Below are positions 7,793-17,249 of a DNA stretch of 64,000 bases, in pieces. The position numbers were made by a program, and so were the translations under genes. The DNA comes from JBJSXJ01 sp044235425 (GTDB lineage Bacteria; Planctomycetota; Planctomycetia; Pirellulales; Pirellulaceae): contig JBIIHW010000008.1 of the NCBI GenBank assembly GCA_044235425.1, forward strand, positions 62,001 through 126,000. The letters run 5' to 3'. Each line of letters opens with the position of its first letter. Within the stretch, counting starts at the first letter, position 1. The notes beneath the pieces were generated by a model. It was given only the letters and a program-made list of their open reading frames with translations, was not told where the DNA came from and searched no databases.

Positions 7793-9301
7793 CTACTCCT
7801 GCGCAAGTTCCCGAGCACTCGTGAGCACATTCAGGAAGAACACGATCATGGCCATCGTGATGAGCGTGAAGAGAGCGGGCAGGTGATCGGCATAGGTCGC
7901 GCTGCGAGCGACAGCCATCGTCCAGACAAAATTCGTCCACTGCATCCAACTGTATTCAAACGAATTCCAGTCATAGATCACCATGTGAGTCAGCAGGGGG
8001 ACAGCGATGCCAATCATGACCAACAAGAGCGTGATGAGCGTGGAGAGCACGGGTGTCGGGGAAGTTCGGCGCGACAACCACCCCATCACCAGGCGCGCGA
8101 GTCCTAAATAAAACGCGACGTAGGACCAGTGCACCAGCCCCAGAACCAGCAGATGAAAAAAATCTGTGATCGCTAAACCACCTGTGAAAACCTGGACACT
8201 GCGAAACCAATTGAGTGCGATCAGGATCCAGGAAAATAACACGACGCCCGCCAGGCAGCTCAGCACAAAAAAGTAGCCCGATCCCGACCCAGGAAAGAAC
8301 CAGGAAAATGTCATTCGCTCTAAAAAACTCTTCGGCAACTGCCGCCGTACGCGCGCCGAAAGCTGAGACGATTCACCGACCATCGGCGCGCCGATGAAGG
8401 CCGCATACAAGCTCGCCGCTCCATTCATAAGTAGCCACACATCACCGCTGGTGTGACTCTGTTTCCAATGAAAGAACGCATGCCAAGCCATCCACAAGAC
8501 GAATTGGCTGAAGAATACCCAGCGCACGCGAGTGGCTTGATTGTCGCTGGCAAACGTGATGCGACTCGCCCCCCGCTCAATGCAAAGTGCCGCCACCGAC
8601 AAGCCTGCCGTTACAAAAACTCCTTCCACGATGTAAAACGATTCCGCCTCGCCGCTCAGCATTCCCGGTGTACGAATGAGGAACATGCCGTAGGAAAACC
8701 AGGCGAAGAGGGTGAAGGTGAGGAGCAGCAGCAGTGCCAGTGAATTCAGCACTTGCCAGTGCCGCTGATTCGTTGCCGTCGCCACATACAATCCAAAAAC
8801 CGCTAGAAGCCAGGAGCTCGCCAGCGTATTGCACAAGAGCACTGCAATCGTGCCGATATCGATCCCGCGCAGCAAATACGTGAAGGCAATACAGGGAGCC
8901 AGCGCCGAGAAGTACAGAATGATTTGCAGCGTCGCACTGGCGAGCTTACCGAGAATGATTTGGCGCGCGTTGAGGTTCGTGATGGACATTAATTCAAACG
9001 TGCCATCTTCACGTTCTGCGGCCAACGAGCGATAAGCGGCAAACGGCACGATCAGGAACAACGGGAACAGCAGCATGAAGAAGTAACCCGACAGCATCGT
9101 GCTGCTGCTGGCCAGATTCCCCGATGCGCTCCAATAAAACAGTCCAAAGAAAGACCAGACGACCGCTGCCAGCAGCAGCAGCATGAAGGAATACGAAAAA
9201 TGATTGCTTTTGAGCGACTGACGCGCCTCTTTCACCAGAATCGGATTCAGCCATTCTCCGGCACGTTCCAGTCGAGCTTCCCAGTCCACCCAGCGCATCA
9301 T
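7793..9301 (-). CDS. ABC-2 type transporter permease
   Basis: A 502-residue membrane protein with about twelve hydrophobic segments. The N-terminus WLNPILVKEARQSLKSNHFS is the cytoplasmic leader often seen in planctomycete ABC-2 permeases, followed by the first helix (about 37-58). PFAAYRSLAAEREDGTFELM (about 100-120) is the characteristic ABC-2 coupling segment. It overlaps the upstream ATPase gene by four bases (ATGA), so the two form one transporter. It is the last gene of a four-gene minus-strand operon. The substrate is unknown. Confidence 0.88.
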   Translation of the reverse strand: MMRWVDWEARLERAGEWLNPILVKEARQSLKSNHFSYSFMLLLLAAVVWSFFGLFYWSASGNLASSSTMLSGYFFMLLFPLFLIVPFAAYRSLAAEREDGTFELMSITNLNARQIILGKLASATLQIILYFSALAPCIAFTYLLRGIDIGTIAVLLCNTLASSWLLAVFGLYVATATNQRHWQVLNSLALLLLLTFTLFAWFSYGMFLIRTPGMLSGEAESFYIVEGVFVTAGLSVAALCIERGASRITFASDNQATRVRWVFFSQFVLWMAWHAFFHWKQSHTSGDVWLLMNGAASLYAAFIGAPMVGESSQLSARVRRQLPKSFLERMTFSWFFPGSGSGYFFVLSCLAGVVLFSWILIALNWFRSVQVFTGGLAITDFFHLLVLGLVHWSYVAFYLGLARLVMGWLSRRTSPTPVLSTLITLLLVMIGIAVPLLTHMVIYDWNSFEYSWMQWTNFVWTMAVARSATYADHLPALFTLITMAMIVFFLNVLTSARELAQE

Positions 9302-10248
9302 TGCACTTCTCCCCGTGTGACTTGCAGGAAGACATCCTCCAGTGAGATCGTGTGACTGCCAAACTCCACCACGCGCAGCCCACCCGCAATCATCGCCCGC
9401 AAAATATCCGCCTCCTCATCCTCGCCACCACCATGAGCGAATTGCAGTCGTCCCTCCACCAGCTGGATGTCGCGCAGCAGCGGCTGCGATTGCAGCCAAT
9501 TCAAGCCTGTCTGCGGATCCCCCAGCACTCGCAGCTTTACTTCCCGATGAGGCCGATAGCGCTGGCGCACTTCTTCCACCGTGCCTGTCGCCAGCAGCTT
9601 CCCCCGCTCGATGATGCCAATGCGATGGCACATCTCCGCCAGCTCCGTGAGAATATGGGAGCTGATGAGGATCGATTTACCGTCGGCCGCGAGTTGACCG
9701 ATCATCTCCCTCAGTTCGATACGCGCTCGCGGGTCCAGTCCCGCCGCGGGCTCATCCATCACCAGCACGGCAGGATCATGAATCAACGCACGCCCCAGGC
9801 ACAAACGCTGTTTCATCCCTTTCGACAAACCACGAATGGGCTTCTCCGCCAGCAGATCCAGTCCCGTGAAAGACATCACCTTGCGAAGCGCTCGCGATCG
9901 CTCCGCGCCCATCAGCCCATACGCGCGTCCAAAAAAATCGAGGTACTCGAAACAGTTCACATTCGGATAAGTCCCGAACGCGTCGGGCATGAAACCCAGT
10001 TGCCGACGCACTTGATCGGGATCGTTGATCACGGAGTAGCCCGCTACCCAGGCATCGCCGCGCGTGGGAATGTCGAGCGACGCGAGAATGCGCATGCTGG
10101 TCGTTTTGCCAGCTCCATTCGGTCCAATGTAACCAAAGACCTCACCGCGATGCACTTCAAACGAAATGTCCCGCACGGCCCAGACGGAACCGAATTGCCG
10201 ATGCAGTCGACGTAGTTCAATCATCGCTGAAGACATGCTCGCTTCCAT
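9298..10248 (-). CDS. ABC transporter ATP-binding protein (ABC-2 partner)
   Basis: Energises the adjacent permease. Walker A GPNGAGKTTS (about 42-51), a Q-loop near LGFMPDAFGTYPNV, the ABC signature LSKGMKQRLCLGRAL, Walker B AVLVMDEPAAGLDP and the switch His in ILISSHILTELAEM are all present. The C-terminal 90 residues (about 225-316) are a regulatory extension found in the DrrA/gliding-type subfamily. The start may be the ATG four codons in (MSSAMIELRRLH). Its stop overlaps the permease start, and it begins directly after the stop of the 854-residue accessory gene. Confidence 0.93.
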   Translation of the reverse strand: MEASMSSAMIELRRLHRQFGSVWAVRDISFEVHRGEVFGYIGPNGAGKTTSMRILASLDIPTRGDAWVAGYSVINDPDQVRRQLGFMPDAFGTYPNVNCFEYLDFFGRAYGLMGAERSRALRKVMSFTGLDLLAEKPIRGLSKGMKQRLCLGRALIHDPAVLVMDEPAAGLDPRARIELREMIGQLAADGKSILISSHILTELAEMCHRIGIIERGKLLATGTVEEVRQRYRPHREVKLRVLGDPQTGLNWLQSQPLLRDIQLVEGRLQFAHGGGEDEEADILRAMIAGGLRVVEFGSHTISLEDVFLQVTRGEVQ

Positions 10249-12813
10249 CTACCATTCACCAAACAGCAGATGCACACTGCCTTCTTCCGTCACGCGCCGC
10301 ACTCCGATTGACAGGCCCGGCGCTTCGTCCACCAGCGCGAGGAACTGGCCCGGCCGCAGCTCAGCTGCCCCCGCACTCAGCCACGGCGAATTCAAATACC
10401 GATCCAACACCGACCGGCCTTCCGGGGTGATGGTATCGAGAGCTACCGGAGTGCTAGAAAAAAGACTGAGTTTGTCCGCCGGTTGTACCCGCCAGCCGTT
10501 TTCTTCCGATGTCTTCACCGCATTGCGCCGCCCCAGCAGCTGCTCAAGATAGCTCTTCCGCAGCAATTCCACGTCGGGCTGCAACGATAGCTCCGCCGTG
10601 CCCGCAGCGGGAACTGCCCCCGAGTAATATTGTCCATCGCGATCCCGCACGATCAGCAGCGGGACCGCCTGCGGCAGCTCGTTTTTTACATGGATCGCGG
10701 CGGGGCTACCCGCCACCGGACGGATCCTGAAGGGCGTTTTGGCTGGCCTGGTCTCCAACGAAATGAACTGCGATAGCGTGCGCGAGCGAATGAAACCGCG
10801 TTGCAGATTCTGCTGTCGATCCCAGTTCAGCCGCTGATTCGGATCGCGCTCCTGCAACTGACCATAGACTTGATAAACCGCGGCGTTCGGCGGGAAGATC
10901 AGCCCCGCACCCGGCGTAAAACTAGCATAGTAACACTGCCGACTCCAATGCGCTGCCTCGCCCGATTGGCGATCGTAATATGTCACGCTGCAGATGCGTG
11001 CCCGAGTGCGAATCCCGTCGCTCAGCAGCGCAAACGACAACAAGCCGCCCGTTACCAAGGCGGCCGCTAGCGGCACCGTCAGTAGCAGCAGATAAAGCCG
11101 CCGACGATTCTTCAGCACGAAGTAATTGAGCGGACCAATGACGATCGCGAAGAGCGTGTTCAGCACCAGAAACATGAGCACCGGTGGCTCGCCCACTCGC
11201 GGAATTCCAAACTGCTGAAAATCATTGTCCTGGCCATTGAGCAATACGCCGTGGCGGAGCGCCCAGCGCCAACGATCGGGGCCGATCGTCGCCAAAAATT
11301 GATCCCAGCCACCTATCGTCCCGGGAAAGGGATTCTGCGGCTGCATCGCCACGACCAGCCCCAGGCCCAGCGGATGCGTGCGTAGCCAATCCTCGCTCGG
11401 CGATCGCTGGCGATACAATTCCGAGTCAACATCATCCAGATCTGAGAAGGAGGGAATCGTGGTGGGAGGGACCATCGCGAAGCTGCCGCCGGAGACGCCG
11501 AGGACTCGCTGCTGAGAGGAGAGCCAAAGATCCGGGTGACGAAATTGACTCACGACCCCAGCTGGACGTCCCCAACTACGATCTGCCACCGCTGTCTCTT
11601 GCGCCTCCACGACCTCATTCTCGGAGGGACTTGAGGAGGCTTTACCCGTGCGGGACAGGCCCAGCAGCTGCTCAAGTTTCCCCAGCTGTGCAAAACGTTC
11701 GCCCACGCCCCAGACGCAGAGCGTCTGTCCTGTCAGCACCCAGCGGCGCAGATTCGCGAAGCGCGCCGGCTGCTGGTCAGCGAGCTGCTGCAGCTCATCC
11801 AGCGACAAGAAGATCAAGTCATACGAAGATAACGCTAGCCAGGTTGCTCCCACGCCAGCATCACTGCCTTGTGCCGTCGCTTGTCGCTCGTTCACCCATT
11901 CCTCAGCCGGCAACTCCAGCGGATGCATGATTGCCAAACGATCTGACTTGGAAGTGAAGCTGAGCAGATTCGCCAGTGGCAGCTCGGCGTCATCCCGCAG
12001 CGGATTCGGCGACAGCTCAGATTTCGCGGTAAGCGCCTCGTTGATTGGCACCGTGCCTTGGACGTCTTCGATCTGCTCCCACGACCCCAGGACCAGCATC
12101 ATGGTGAGCAGATTCGGAAACTTGGGCTGCCCGTCACTGGATGGGACGGAATTTGTCGCTAACCCACCCAGCCCCAACAGCCCCGCGCGCTGCTGCAGCC
12201 GCGGCGCGCGCGAATCGATCACCAGCACCGACGGCTGCCCTTCTTTGTACGTCGAGCTGTATTTACTCGCGGCGCTGGTCGGTGCAGTGGTGCGCGCGGA
12301 ATTAACAAGTTTGCCGTCTTCGAACAACCGCAGATCCAGTGCCGACCAATACTCGCGAACCGGCACCAGCATGGTTCCTTGAAACTGCGTCGATCCGGCC
12401 GGCACATCAAACGTTTTCGTCACCAAAAAACTGCTGTTGCCCATCATGTATGGATCGACGACCTCAATCTGAACCGTGATCGACTGCACCCGCGTGGTGG
12501 GCACGGGATTGGGTGCGAGCGGAATTAAGGTCACTTCGAACGGCCGGTAGCCATTGGTCTGCGCACTGGCACTCCGAAAAACTGCTTGCCATGTGACGGC
12601 ACGATTCGGAGCACTCGTCGGCAGCGTCGCCGTAAAGACTGTCTCGGCAAGACTCGAGCGCACCCAGGCGGTCCCACTTCCCAGCAGCCCACAGCAGAGT
12701 AACCCGTACGCCAGCCACAGCCGCCACGCCCCAGCGGAAGCCCTCGCACAGGCCGCGGTGAACGTCCAGGGCTGCATAGCCATCCGTCGACAGGCTCGTG
12801 AACTGTTCATCAC
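10249..12813 (-). CDS. Large membrane-anchored accessory protein of the ABC-2 operon
   Basis: An 854-residue protein that I do not assign to a named family. A signal/anchor helix lies at about 30-50. Residues 55-530 are extracytoplasmic, with a beta-rich part and then an alpha/beta part (PSVLVIDSRAPRLQQRAGLL, YDLIFLSLDELQQLAD, WVLTGQTLCVWGVGE) that reads like a GATase1-like or DUF4350-like fold. Two membrane helices follow (about 545-605: MFLVLNTLFAIVIGPLNYFV and LYLLLLTVPLAAALVTGG), then a beta-rich C-terminal domain. It is packed between a small membrane protein (GTGATGA overlap) and the ATPase, so it probably works with that exporter, perhaps like the GldG-type partners of gliding ABC systems. 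That comparison is inference. Confidence 0.8.
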   Translation of the reverse strand: MMNSSRACRRMAMQPWTFTAACARASAGAWRLWLAYGLLCCGLLGSGTAWVRSSLAETVFTATLPTSAPNRAVTWQAVFRSASAQTNGYRPFEVTLIPLAPNPVPTTRVQSITVQIEVVDPYMMGNSSFLVTKTFDVPAGSTQFQGTMLVPVREYWSALDLRLFEDGKLVNSARTTAPTSAASKYSSTYKEGQPSVLVIDSRAPRLQQRAGLLGLGGLATNSVPSSDGQPKFPNLLTMMLVLGSWEQIEDVQGTVPINEALTAKSELSPNPLRDDAELPLANLLSFTSKSDRLAIMHPLELPAEEWVNERQATAQGSDAGVGATWLALSSYDLIFLSLDELQQLADQQPARFANLRRWVLTGQTLCVWGVGERFAQLGKLEQLLGLSRTGKASSSPSENEVVEAQETAVADRSWGRPAGVVSQFRHPDLWLSSQQRVLGVSGGSFAMVPPTTIPSFSDLDDVDSELYRQRSPSEDWLRTHPLGLGLVVAMQPQNPFPGTIGGWDQFLATIGPDRWRWALRHGVLLNGQDNDFQQFGIPRVGEPPVLMFLVLNTLFAIVIGPLNYFVLKNRRRLYLLLLTVPLAAALVTGGLLSFALLSDGIRTRARICSVTYYDRQSGEAAHWSRQCYYASFTPGAGLIFPPNAAVYQVYGQLQERDPNQRLNWDRQQNLQRGFIRSRTLSQFISLETRPAKTPFRIRPVAGSPAAIHVKNELPQAVPLLIVRDRDGQYYSGAVPAAGTAELSLQPDVELLRKSYLEQLLGRRNAVKTSEENGWRVQPADKLSLFSSTPVALDTITPEGRSVLDRYLNSPWLSAGAAELRPGQFLALVDEAPGLSIGVRRVTEEGSVHLLFGEW

Positions 12814-13112
12814 CCATTCACTCCGCGGTCCGTCGGTTCAAGGATCTGCGGCGGCAACTGATCAGTCGCAAACGGGGAATGCCGCAGCTCAGCGTCGGGA
12901 TCCTGCCGCACCAACATTCGCTGCAAGAACCAGACGAGCAGAAACATCGCCTGATGAACGACCAGCATTCCGCCAGCAGCCGCGACCAGCAGCATGACGA
13001 GCACCGCCCAGCCGCGACCGCTAAGAGCACTGCCGACCGCCAGCGACAACAGCGCGACGAACGTCGTGACGACGAACAAAGTCTTCAGCGAAAAGCGGGG
13101 TAAGAGCTTCAT
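12810..13112 (-). CDS. Small membrane protein opening the ABC-2 operon
   Basis: About 100 residues. It begins MKLLPRFSLKTLFVVTTFVA, a short basic leader plus membrane helix that is very common at the start of uncharacterised planctomycete membrane proteins, and has two more hydrophobic stretches (about 30-65), then a polar tail. The open frame reaches 13253, but the ATG at 13112 gives the typical N-terminus. The stop overlaps the start of the 854-residue gene, so it is translationally coupled to it. Function unknown. Confidence 0.7.
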   Translation of the reverse strand: MKLLPRFSLKTLFVVTTFVALLSLAVGSALSGRGWAVLVMLLVAAAGGMLVVHQAMFLLVWFLQRMLVRQDPDAELRHSPFATDQLPPQILEPTDRGVNG

Positions 13113-13432
13113 AAGAGTGGCGTCATTGTGACGTCGATCCCCCCGAGACTCAAGCAGTATCCGGGGTTGTTGGGGCGAGTCCTCGGCCCAAAGGGCCAGC
13201 AACATGTCAGCCCATGGCGACGCCATCGGTAGGCTGGGGCGCCTCTCTTGCATGGGCTGTTTTGTCAGCGTCCCATTCGAGGCTCTGGGGCATTTTCGGC
13301 AGCTCGGGCGAACTGGCTCCCAACCACCGATTGACCGTGCTGGGTGTTTTTTCGCGAGCCCAAGATCGCTAAGATCTCTCGCTCACCATTCATTCCCCAT
13401 CCCGTTGGATCCGTTTCGAAAAGGCGTGATGC
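13113..13432. other. Intergenic region between divergent operons
   Basis: About 320 bp with no convincing gene. A nested hairpin lies at 13354-13382: GCGAG with CTCGC outside and AGATC with GATCT inside. It sits about 50 bp upstream of the hydrolase start on the plus strand, so it would be in that leader. A run of six T precedes rather than follows it, so it is not a plus-strand terminator. Confidence 0.5.
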
Positions 13433-15943
13433 ATGGCATTCCTACTCGTTCCCCAGTTACCACCGTCACCCCATCCCAGGACAAGCACGGGAACGAACTC
13501 GCTCCCCCACACCGCGCCGCGATCCGCGTCCCCGCAGTCCTGGCGGAACTCTTCTCGCTGGGCAGGCCTGCTCATCGTCAGCTGCCTGACGTTGCTCGCT
13601 GGCGCCCCTGCGTTCAGCCAAGAAAAATCAAACCAAGAAAAATCGGCTCAGGAAAAATCCGGCCCACCGCTCCCCAACACCCAGCCCCTCACCATCGAAG
13701 GTGACATCGCCTCGCAGCTCGTCGATGGCGTCGATATATTTCTGCTCCGCGAAATCGACCAGTCGGTGGCGCGACGAGCCACCTTTTGGAAACGCGATCT
13801 CTCATCGCCCGCCGCCTACGATCAGTCGATCGCTGCGAATCGACAGCGGCTGCAGCACATCCTCGGAATGCGTGATCCGCGAGTCGCTCCATCAGCGCCG
13901 CAGCTCATAGCCAACACCCGCCACTCGTCGTTGCTTGCTACCGGCCCCGGCTTCGAAATCCACGCGATCCGCTGGGATGTGCTGGGCGGAGTGCATGGGG
14001 AGGGCCTGCTGCTCCAGCCCACCGGTCGAGAAGCCGTCGCACAAGTGGTCGCGATTCCCGATGCCGATCAAACTCCCGAACAACTCGCCGGCCTCGCCCC
14101 CGGCATTCCCGCCGACGCCCAGTTCGCTCGCAAATTGGCTGAACAAGGCTGTCGAGTGATCGTGCCCGTACTAATTAATCGCGAACTGAAGCCGCGCGCT
14201 CCACCGGGACGCCAAGGTGGCGCACGCCTCACCAATCGCGAGTACATCTATCGCAGTGCCTTTGAATTGGGGCGTCATCTGATCGGCTACGAAGTGCAGA
14301 AAGTGCTCGCCGCCATCGACGGCTTCTCGATGGCTGACGTTACCGCCGAAGCGGCATCCGCGAAAGAAACGGCGGGCAAAAAGTCCGCAGCTCCCACCAT
14401 CGTCATCGGTTACGGTGAAGGTGGCGGTATCGCACTTTACGCCGCCGCACTCGACACGCGTATTCAGGCCGCTGCCGTCTGTGGTTACTTTGAACCGCGC
14501 GAGCAGCTCTGGAAGCAGCCGCTTGATCGCAATGTCTTCGGGCTCCTGGAACAATTCGGCGATGCCGAACTAGCCGCCATGGTCTACCCGCGCAAACTAG
14601 TCATTGAAGCTGCCGCTTATCCCGTGGTTACTCTGCCCAGCGAGGGCGGCGGTCCCGCCACACTCGTTCGTCCCACGACCGCCGCAGTCAAAGTGGAGTT
14701 CGAGCGAGTACCAACGCCGAACCCAGACTCACAACCGAATCGACAACTCATCGTCGCCGAACCTGCGAACGCCTCCGAGCCCTTTGCGACCGCTGCCACC
14801 TTGGCCGCTCTTTGGAAACTCAGCGGCATCGCACCCGCGACCACGAAGCCTGCTGCCAACTCACCTCCCTCACTTAAACCAACCGGCTCAGCGATCGATG
14901 TCGCTCAGCGCCAACAGCGGCAGCTCCAGGAACTCGACCTGCAAAACCAATTGGTGCTCGCCGAAAGTCCCTACGTACGACAAGCGTTCCTGTCACGTCT
15001 GGATACCAAGACACCGGAAAGCTACGCGCGAACTGTGGAAGAGTATCGCACGATTTTCAAGAATGAAGTGGTCGGTGCATTCGATCTGCCACTGGGAGCC
15101 TTCAACGCGCGCAGTCGCCAAGCGTATGAAACCGACACCTGGATCGGCCACGAAGTGGCACTCGACGTCTGGCCCGATGTGATCGCCTACGGAGTGCTCT
15201 TGGTGCCCAAGGGAATCAAGCCAGGTGAGAAACGGCCCGTGGTCGTTTGTCAGCATGGACTGGAGGGACGTCCGCAAGACATCATTCGCGGCGATCATCC
15301 CGCCTATCACGACTTTGCCGCCAAACTCTGCGAACGCGGATTTATTACCTTTGCACCTCAAAATCTTTACATCTTCAAAGATCGCTTTCGCACCTTACAG
15401 AGAAAGGCCAATCCGCTGAAGAAGACACTCTTCTCGGTGATCGTGCCGCAGCATCAGCAGATCGTCAACTGGCTCAAGACACTCGCCTACGTCGATCCTC
15501 AGCGGATCGGTTTCTATGGCCTGTCGTACGGCGGCAAAAGTGCAATGCGAATTCCCCCGCTCGTGCCCGACTACTGCCTGTCGATCTGTTCGGCGGACTT
15601 CAATGAATGGGTCTCGAAGAACGCCTCCACGCGTCTGCCCTACAGCTACGTCTGGACAGGAGAATATGAGATTTTCGAATTCGACCTCGGCAGCACCTTC
15701 AACTATGCGGAAATGGCGGCACTCATCTGCCCACGTCCGTTTATGGTGGAGCGTGGTCACACCGATGGCGTCGCCTCGGATGAATGCGTCGCCTACGAAT
15801 ATGCCAAGGTGTTCCACCTTTACAGTCATCGGCTAAAGATGGCCGATCGGTGCGAGATGGAAGTCTTCGATGGGCCGCATACCATCAACGGTAAAGGCAC
15901 ATTCGACTTCCTGCATAAACATTTGCGGTGGCCCAAGCCGTAA
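13433..15943 (+). CDS. Exported tandem alpha/beta hydrolase, first domain apparently inactive
   Basis: An 836-residue protein with a signal peptide (hydrophobic core about 44-58, AFS|Q cleavage) and a linker of three QEKS-type units. The C-terminal half (about 510-836) is an esterase-like alpha/beta hydrolase of the acetyl-xylan-esterase/dienelactone type. It has RPVVVCQHGLEGRP (oxyanion region), nucleophile elbow GLSYGG with Ser in RIGFYGLSYGGKSAM, and a catalytic His candidate in DGPHTING. The N-terminal half (about 150-480) has the same kind of layout, but its elbow reads GYGEGG, with Glu where the Ser should be. ATG at 13433 is preceded by AAAGG. Substrate unknown; plant or algal polysaccharide esters are plausible from the family. 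Confidence 0.82.
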   Translation: MAFLLVPQLPPSPHPRTSTGTNSLPHTAPRSASPQSWRNSSRWAGLLIVSCLTLLAGAPAFSQEKSNQEKSAQEKSGPPLPNTQPLTIEGDIASQLVDGVDIFLLREIDQSVARRATFWKRDLSSPAAYDQSIAANRQRLQHILGMRDPRVAPSAPQLIANTRHSSLLATGPGFEIHAIRWDVLGGVHGEGLLLQPTGREAVAQVVAIPDADQTPEQLAGLAPGIPADAQFARKLAEQGCRVIVPVLINRELKPRAPPGRQGGARLTNREYIYRSAFELGRHLIGYEVQKVLAAIDGFSMADVTAEAASAKETAGKKSAAPTIVIGYGEGGGIALYAAALDTRIQAAAVCGYFEPREQLWKQPLDRNVFGLLEQFGDAELAAMVYPRKLVIEAAAYPVVTLPSEGGGPATLVRPTTAAVKVEFERVPTPNPDSQPNRQLIVAEPANASEPFATAATLAALWKLSGIAPATTKPAANSPPSLKPTGSAIDVAQRQQRQLQELDLQNQLVLAESPYVRQAFLSRLDTKTPESYARTVEEYRTIFKNEVVGAFDLPLGAFNARSRQAYETDTWIGHEVALDVWPDVIAYGVLLVPKGIKPGEKRPVVVCQHGLEGRPQDIIRGDHPAYHDFAAKLCERGFITFAPQNLYIFKDRFRTLQRKANPLKKTLFSVIVPQHQQIVNWLKTLAYVDPQRIGFYGLSYGGKSAMRIPPLVPDYCLSICSADFNEWVSKNASTRLPYSYVWTGEYEIFEFDLGSTFNYAEMAALICPRPFMVERGHTDGVASDECVAYEYAKVFHLYSHRLKMADRCEMEVFDGPHTINGKGTFDFLHKHLRWPKP

Positions 15944-16018
15944 CCGGGGCACACCGCAGTTCGTTTGCATGCGAATCCAATCACCAGCGAATCTACTACC
16001 TGTGACCAAGTCGGTGGA

Positions 16019-16918
16019 CTACGGTCGGAGCGGGTTCACGGGCAGCGAACGACCAGTCACGCTCTTCGTCGAACTGCTGGCAGCCGAGTTGCTGCTGGCA
16101 GGTCGGACCTTGGACAACTCCACTTCGTTCGTCAACCGTGTGGCATGTCCGGCAGGCACCACCAGTTCGCGAGGCGAAGGTGAGGAAGATGCACTCGTGT
16201 TAATCTCTTCGATGTTGGAAACCTGAGCAGCGACCGGACGAGCCTTATTGGCAGCCGGTACACTCCGCGCACCCTGCTGGTAACCAGGCATCCGATTGTA
16301 CGTCTGGTACGACTGATAAGTCGGTCCAGGCACTCGATAGCTGCGCGCTTGAGCCGGAGCAGGCTTGGGGGCCACGGGCGTTTCCTCCACCGGCACACCC
16401 GGCATCGGCGATTCGTAGCTACCCTCGAATTCACCACCACACGACGAGCAACCACCACTCATCACGCCATCGCCACAAGACGGGCACCAGCGTCGTTCAC
16501 ATGCCGGTCGGTAGCAGGCGCGAGCTCGTGGAGCACAGCAGGCGGCGCGTGGTTTGCAAAAGATGAAATCAAGCGTGCCGCCCACTAAATCTGCCACCGC
16601 ACCAACTCCGTTGGCCACGGCCGGCAAGATTCCCAAGCGGCAGCAGCGACCACAGCCGCCACAGCCACCGCAGTCCGGTCCCCCATACCCCATCTCCACC
16701 TCATAGGACGGCCCGCCACCGCCACAGTCGGCACAGCCACCATGGCCATGGCCAACCGTTTGAAAGCGAGCGGCTGGTCCTTGGCTGGTAACCGCTGGCC
16801 GGTAATAGCGAGTGGCTCGATAAGAGGCATCCCGATAGGCCGGCTGCTGAGCGGCCGCTGCGGTGCAGAGCAGCAAGCTCGCGGTAAGACCGGCAAGTCG
16901 TGCGAGTTGTACGTTCAT
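16019..16918 (-). CDS. Exported cysteine- and glycine-rich protein
   Basis: About 299 residues, no family recognised. A signal peptide (about 1-25, LLLCTAAAAQQ) is followed by a Cys/Gly-rich zone (about 60-170) with clusters such as GGCADCGGGG, CGGCGGCGRCC, ACCAPRARACYRPACERRWC and CSSCGGEFEG. Twenty or so cysteines suggest disulfide cross-linking or metal binding outside the cytoplasm. A hydrophobic stretch ILPAVANGVGAVADLVGGTL lies inside this zone. The C-terminal 120 residues are Pro/Ser-rich and look disordered. The ATG at 16918 is preferred over 16927 because an AGGGGGA ribosome site is correctly spaced only for it. It converges with the hydrolase gene, 75 bp away. Confidence 0.72.
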   Translation of the reverse strand: MNVQLARLAGLTASLLLCTAAAAQQPAYRDASYRATRYYRPAVTSQGPAARFQTVGHGHGGCADCGGGGPSYEVEMGYGGPDCGGCGGCGRCCRLGILPAVANGVGAVADLVGGTLDFIFCKPRAACCAPRARACYRPACERRWCPSCGDGVMSGGCSSCGGEFEGSYESPMPGVPVEETPVAPKPAPAQARSYRVPGPTYQSYQTYNRMPGYQQGARSVPAANKARPVAAQVSNIEEINTSASSSPSPRELVVPAGHATRLTNEVELSKVRPASSNSAASSSTKSVTGRSLPVNPLRP

Positions 16919-17249
16919 GGTAATCATTTCCCCCTGACCTCATTTGGATTCGCTCAGCTCCATCCCCCCGTTGCCTCGTGCAAACGGCTGGAGCTGATAA
17001 GAGTTTCCGGTTGCGCCGCAGGTGAGCGCGACTGGTACCCTGTGCTACCTGTGATCGATCCGCCAGGATCCGAACAAACAGAACTTTCCTATCTCCTGGC
17101 ATAGACTCGCCAGCTTCAGCCAATTGCCTGGTCTTCCCAGCTTTACTTCGACTGTTGCGCCGTGGGCATGTTTCGTACGGTGGCGACGGAGCGCCCGGAG
17201 AAGATAGAGGAGAGGACAAGAAGAGCGGACAGGAGAAGAGGAAGGGTAA

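Noticed and set aside
9352..10215. A 287-codon plus-strand frame
   Set aside because: Antisense to the ABC ATPase gene, whose Walker and signature motifs are complete.
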